NCBI RefSeq assembly: GCF_002150505.1
Contig: NZ_MSSV01000021.1
Coordinates: forward strand, 1 to 64,000
Origin: Algoriphagus ratkowskyi
GTDB taxonomy: Bacteria; Bacteroidota; Bacteroidia; Cytophagales; Cyclobacteriaceae
Length of the DNA: 64,000 nt
Reading direction: 5' to 3'
Position 1 is the first letter of the stretch; each line of letters begins with the position of its first letter. Of this stretch, positions 62,870 through 64,000 are shown piece by piece. The position numbers and the translations under genes are program-made. The notes under the pieces are model-generated. The model did not search any database and was not told the origin of the DNA. It saw only the letters and a program-made list of their open reading frames with translations.

Positions 62870-64000
62870 ATGTTGAATCGCGCGACTGAGATCCTTCATC
62901 AGGTATTCGGGCATGCTGATTTTCGGCCAGTCCAAAAAGAAATTATCGAGTCAGTTTTGGCTGGGCAGGATACACTTGCACTTTTGCCGACAGGCGGAGG
63001 AAAATCACTTTGCTATCAGATTCCAGGCTTGACGCTAGATGGGATTTGTCTAGTGATCAGTCCGTTGATTGCTTTGATGAAAGATCAAGTAGATGCGCTA
63101 AAGTCTCAGGGAATCAAAGCTGCGGCCATTTATTCAGGGATGAGCTATCGGGAGATTGATCGCACGCTGGATAATTGCATTTTTGGGGATTATAAATTTC
63201 TCTACGTTTCTCCTGAGCGATTGAAAGCAGAGCTTTTTATAGAGCGTTTTCGACAGATGAAAGTTAATCTTATCGCAGTTGATGAAGCACATTGTATTTC
63301 TCAGTGGGGCTATGACTTTCGTCCTCCTTATTTGGAGATTGCTCTGATTCGGATATTCCACCCAAAAGTTTCTGTTTTGGCATTGACGGCTTCTGCCACT
63401 CCGCAAGTTTGTGCGGATATCATGGAGAAGTTAGAGATGAAAAAGGCGGCAGAGTTTCATCAGAGTTTCGCAAGAAAAAACTTGAGCTACAGTGTGCGAC
63501 TAGTAGAGAATAAACTTGAAAAAGGACTGGAGATACTCAGTAGAATCGATGGTACAGCCATCTGGTATGTGAGGAGTCGACAAGGAACACATCAGATCGC
63601 CAAGGCGCTCGGTCAGCTCGGGATTTCTGCTTCCGCTTACCATGCGGGCCTTTCCATGCAGGACCGAGCCAAGCGGCAGGAGGCATGGATGAAAAATGAA
63701 GTGCGTGTGATGGTGAGTACCAATGCTTTTGGAATGGGGATCGACAAGCCAGATGTGCGGGTGGTGATTCATAGTGATTTGCCAGAAAACGTAGAGAATT
63801 ACTATCAGGAAGCGGGTCGTGCTGGACGAGATACAGCAAAGGCCTATGGCGTTCTGTTAGCCAATAAGCAGGATTTCGAAACAATATTGGCGCGTGCGGA
63901 GCTGGTTTATCCACCGATAGATTTTGTGAGACGGGTGTACCAATGTCTTGCAAACTACTACAGAATTGCAGTGGGTAGCAACATGTTGAGTAGTTTTGAT
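62870..64000 (+). CDS. RecQ family ATP-dependent DNA helicase (partial, cut by the window edge)
   Basis: The first 377 codons of a RecQ helicase; the 3-prime end lies outside. It begins MLNRATEILHQVFGHADFRP with the Q-motif region (HADFRPVQKEII), Walker A TGGGKSLCYQ, DEAH Walker B in VDEAHCISQWGYDFRP, LALTASATP, and motif V STNAFGMGIDKPDVR plus motif VI YYQEAGRAGRD. It starts one base after the enoyl-CoA hydratase stop (TAAATG). The C-terminal RQC/HRDC domains are not visible. Confidence 0.95.
   Translation, partial: MLNRATEILHQVFGHADFRPVQKEIIESVLAGQDTLALLPTGGGKSLCYQIPGLTLDGICLVISPLIALMKDQVDALKSQGIKAAAIYSGMSYREIDRTLDNCIFGDYKFLYVSPERLKAELFIERFRQMKVNLIAVDEAHCISQWGYDFRPPYLEIALIRIFHPKVSVLALTASATPQVCADIMEKLEMKKAAEFHQSFARKNLSYSVRLVENKLEKGLEILSRIDGTAIWYVRSRQGTHQIAKALGQLGISASAYHAGLSMQDRAKRQEAWMKNEVRVMVSTNAFGMGIDKPDVRVVIHSDLPENVENYYQEAGRAGRDTAKAYGVLLANKQDFETILARAELVYPPIDFVRRVYQCLANYYRIAVGSNMLSSFD

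Noticed and set aside
63134..63953. Minus-strand ORFs at the right end
   Set aside because: They are antisense shadows of the RecQ coding frame, which is intact to the window edge.

Overview
The window looks like chromosomal DNA of a member of the Bacteroidota, most likely order Cytophagales (Cyclobacteriaceae or Algoriphagus-like). This rests on the L28-L33-DUF4295-FtsY block, DUF4199 and DUF4293 membrane proteins, a Wzi/RemB-like outer-membrane protein, many small beta-barrel proteins and lipoproteins, AT-rich promoters of the TAnnTTTG type, and scarce Shine-Dalgarno sequences. The taxonomic call is inference from gene content; no 16S gene is present. Most of the window is ordinary housekeeping sequence.

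Layout. 0.3-5.3 kb: a dihydroorotase-like protein that has lost the metal ligands, two DUF4199 membrane proteins, two family 2 glycosyltransferases and a convergent methyltransferase. 5.5-9 kb: a TolC-type channel, a small coiled-coil exported protein, and a three-gene SPFH / DUF6141-like / ribbon-helix-helix operon whose SPFH gene carries a one-base frameshift. 9-14 kb: ftsY with ribosomal protein genes, ornithine aminotransferase, a HAD phosphatase and hemB. 14-19.2 kb: a long non-coding stretch ending in a (TC)17 tract before a porin-like gene, a small GPK-repeat exported protein, a GroES-like gene and dnaK. 19.6-28 kb: MOSC protein, hemE, small envelope genes, an ABC exporter, truA, DUF4293 and a trans-sulfuration enzyme. 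28-36 kb: metallo-hydrolase, a REP-associated transposase with its inverted repeats, YifB, a second ABC exporter and the Wzi/RemB-like protein. 36-44.3 kb: rpmE2, then a co-directional run with GlmU-like protein, DNA polymerase III delta prime, a RimB-like protease, a RimK-like ligase, hemC, a peptidyl-prolyl isomerase lipoprotein, an RmlD-like reductase and an NSS transporter. 45-54 kb: beta-barrel protein, propeller lipoprotein, GMC oxidoreductase with its small subunit, and the tesA/ybbA/ybbP-like divergent cluster. 54.7-64 kb: DUF4143 ATPase between hairpin repeats, tRNA-Leu(CAA), SAM hydroxide adenosyltransferase, PhoH, ComEC, enoyl-CoA hydratase and the start of a RecQ helicase cut by the window edge.

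Three tetrapyrrole genes (hemB, hemE, hemC) are scattered rather than clustered. Accessory signal sits mainly in non-coding DNA: a REP/RAYT locus at 29.1-30.0 kb, an alternating repeat field at 44.4-45.0 kb, a tandem 158-bp element with inverted ends at 59.7-60.0 kb, a duplicated 51-bp unit in front of the DUF4143 gene, and the TC microsatellite in front of the porin gene. No CRISPR array, prophage, rRNA operon or obvious defence island was seen.
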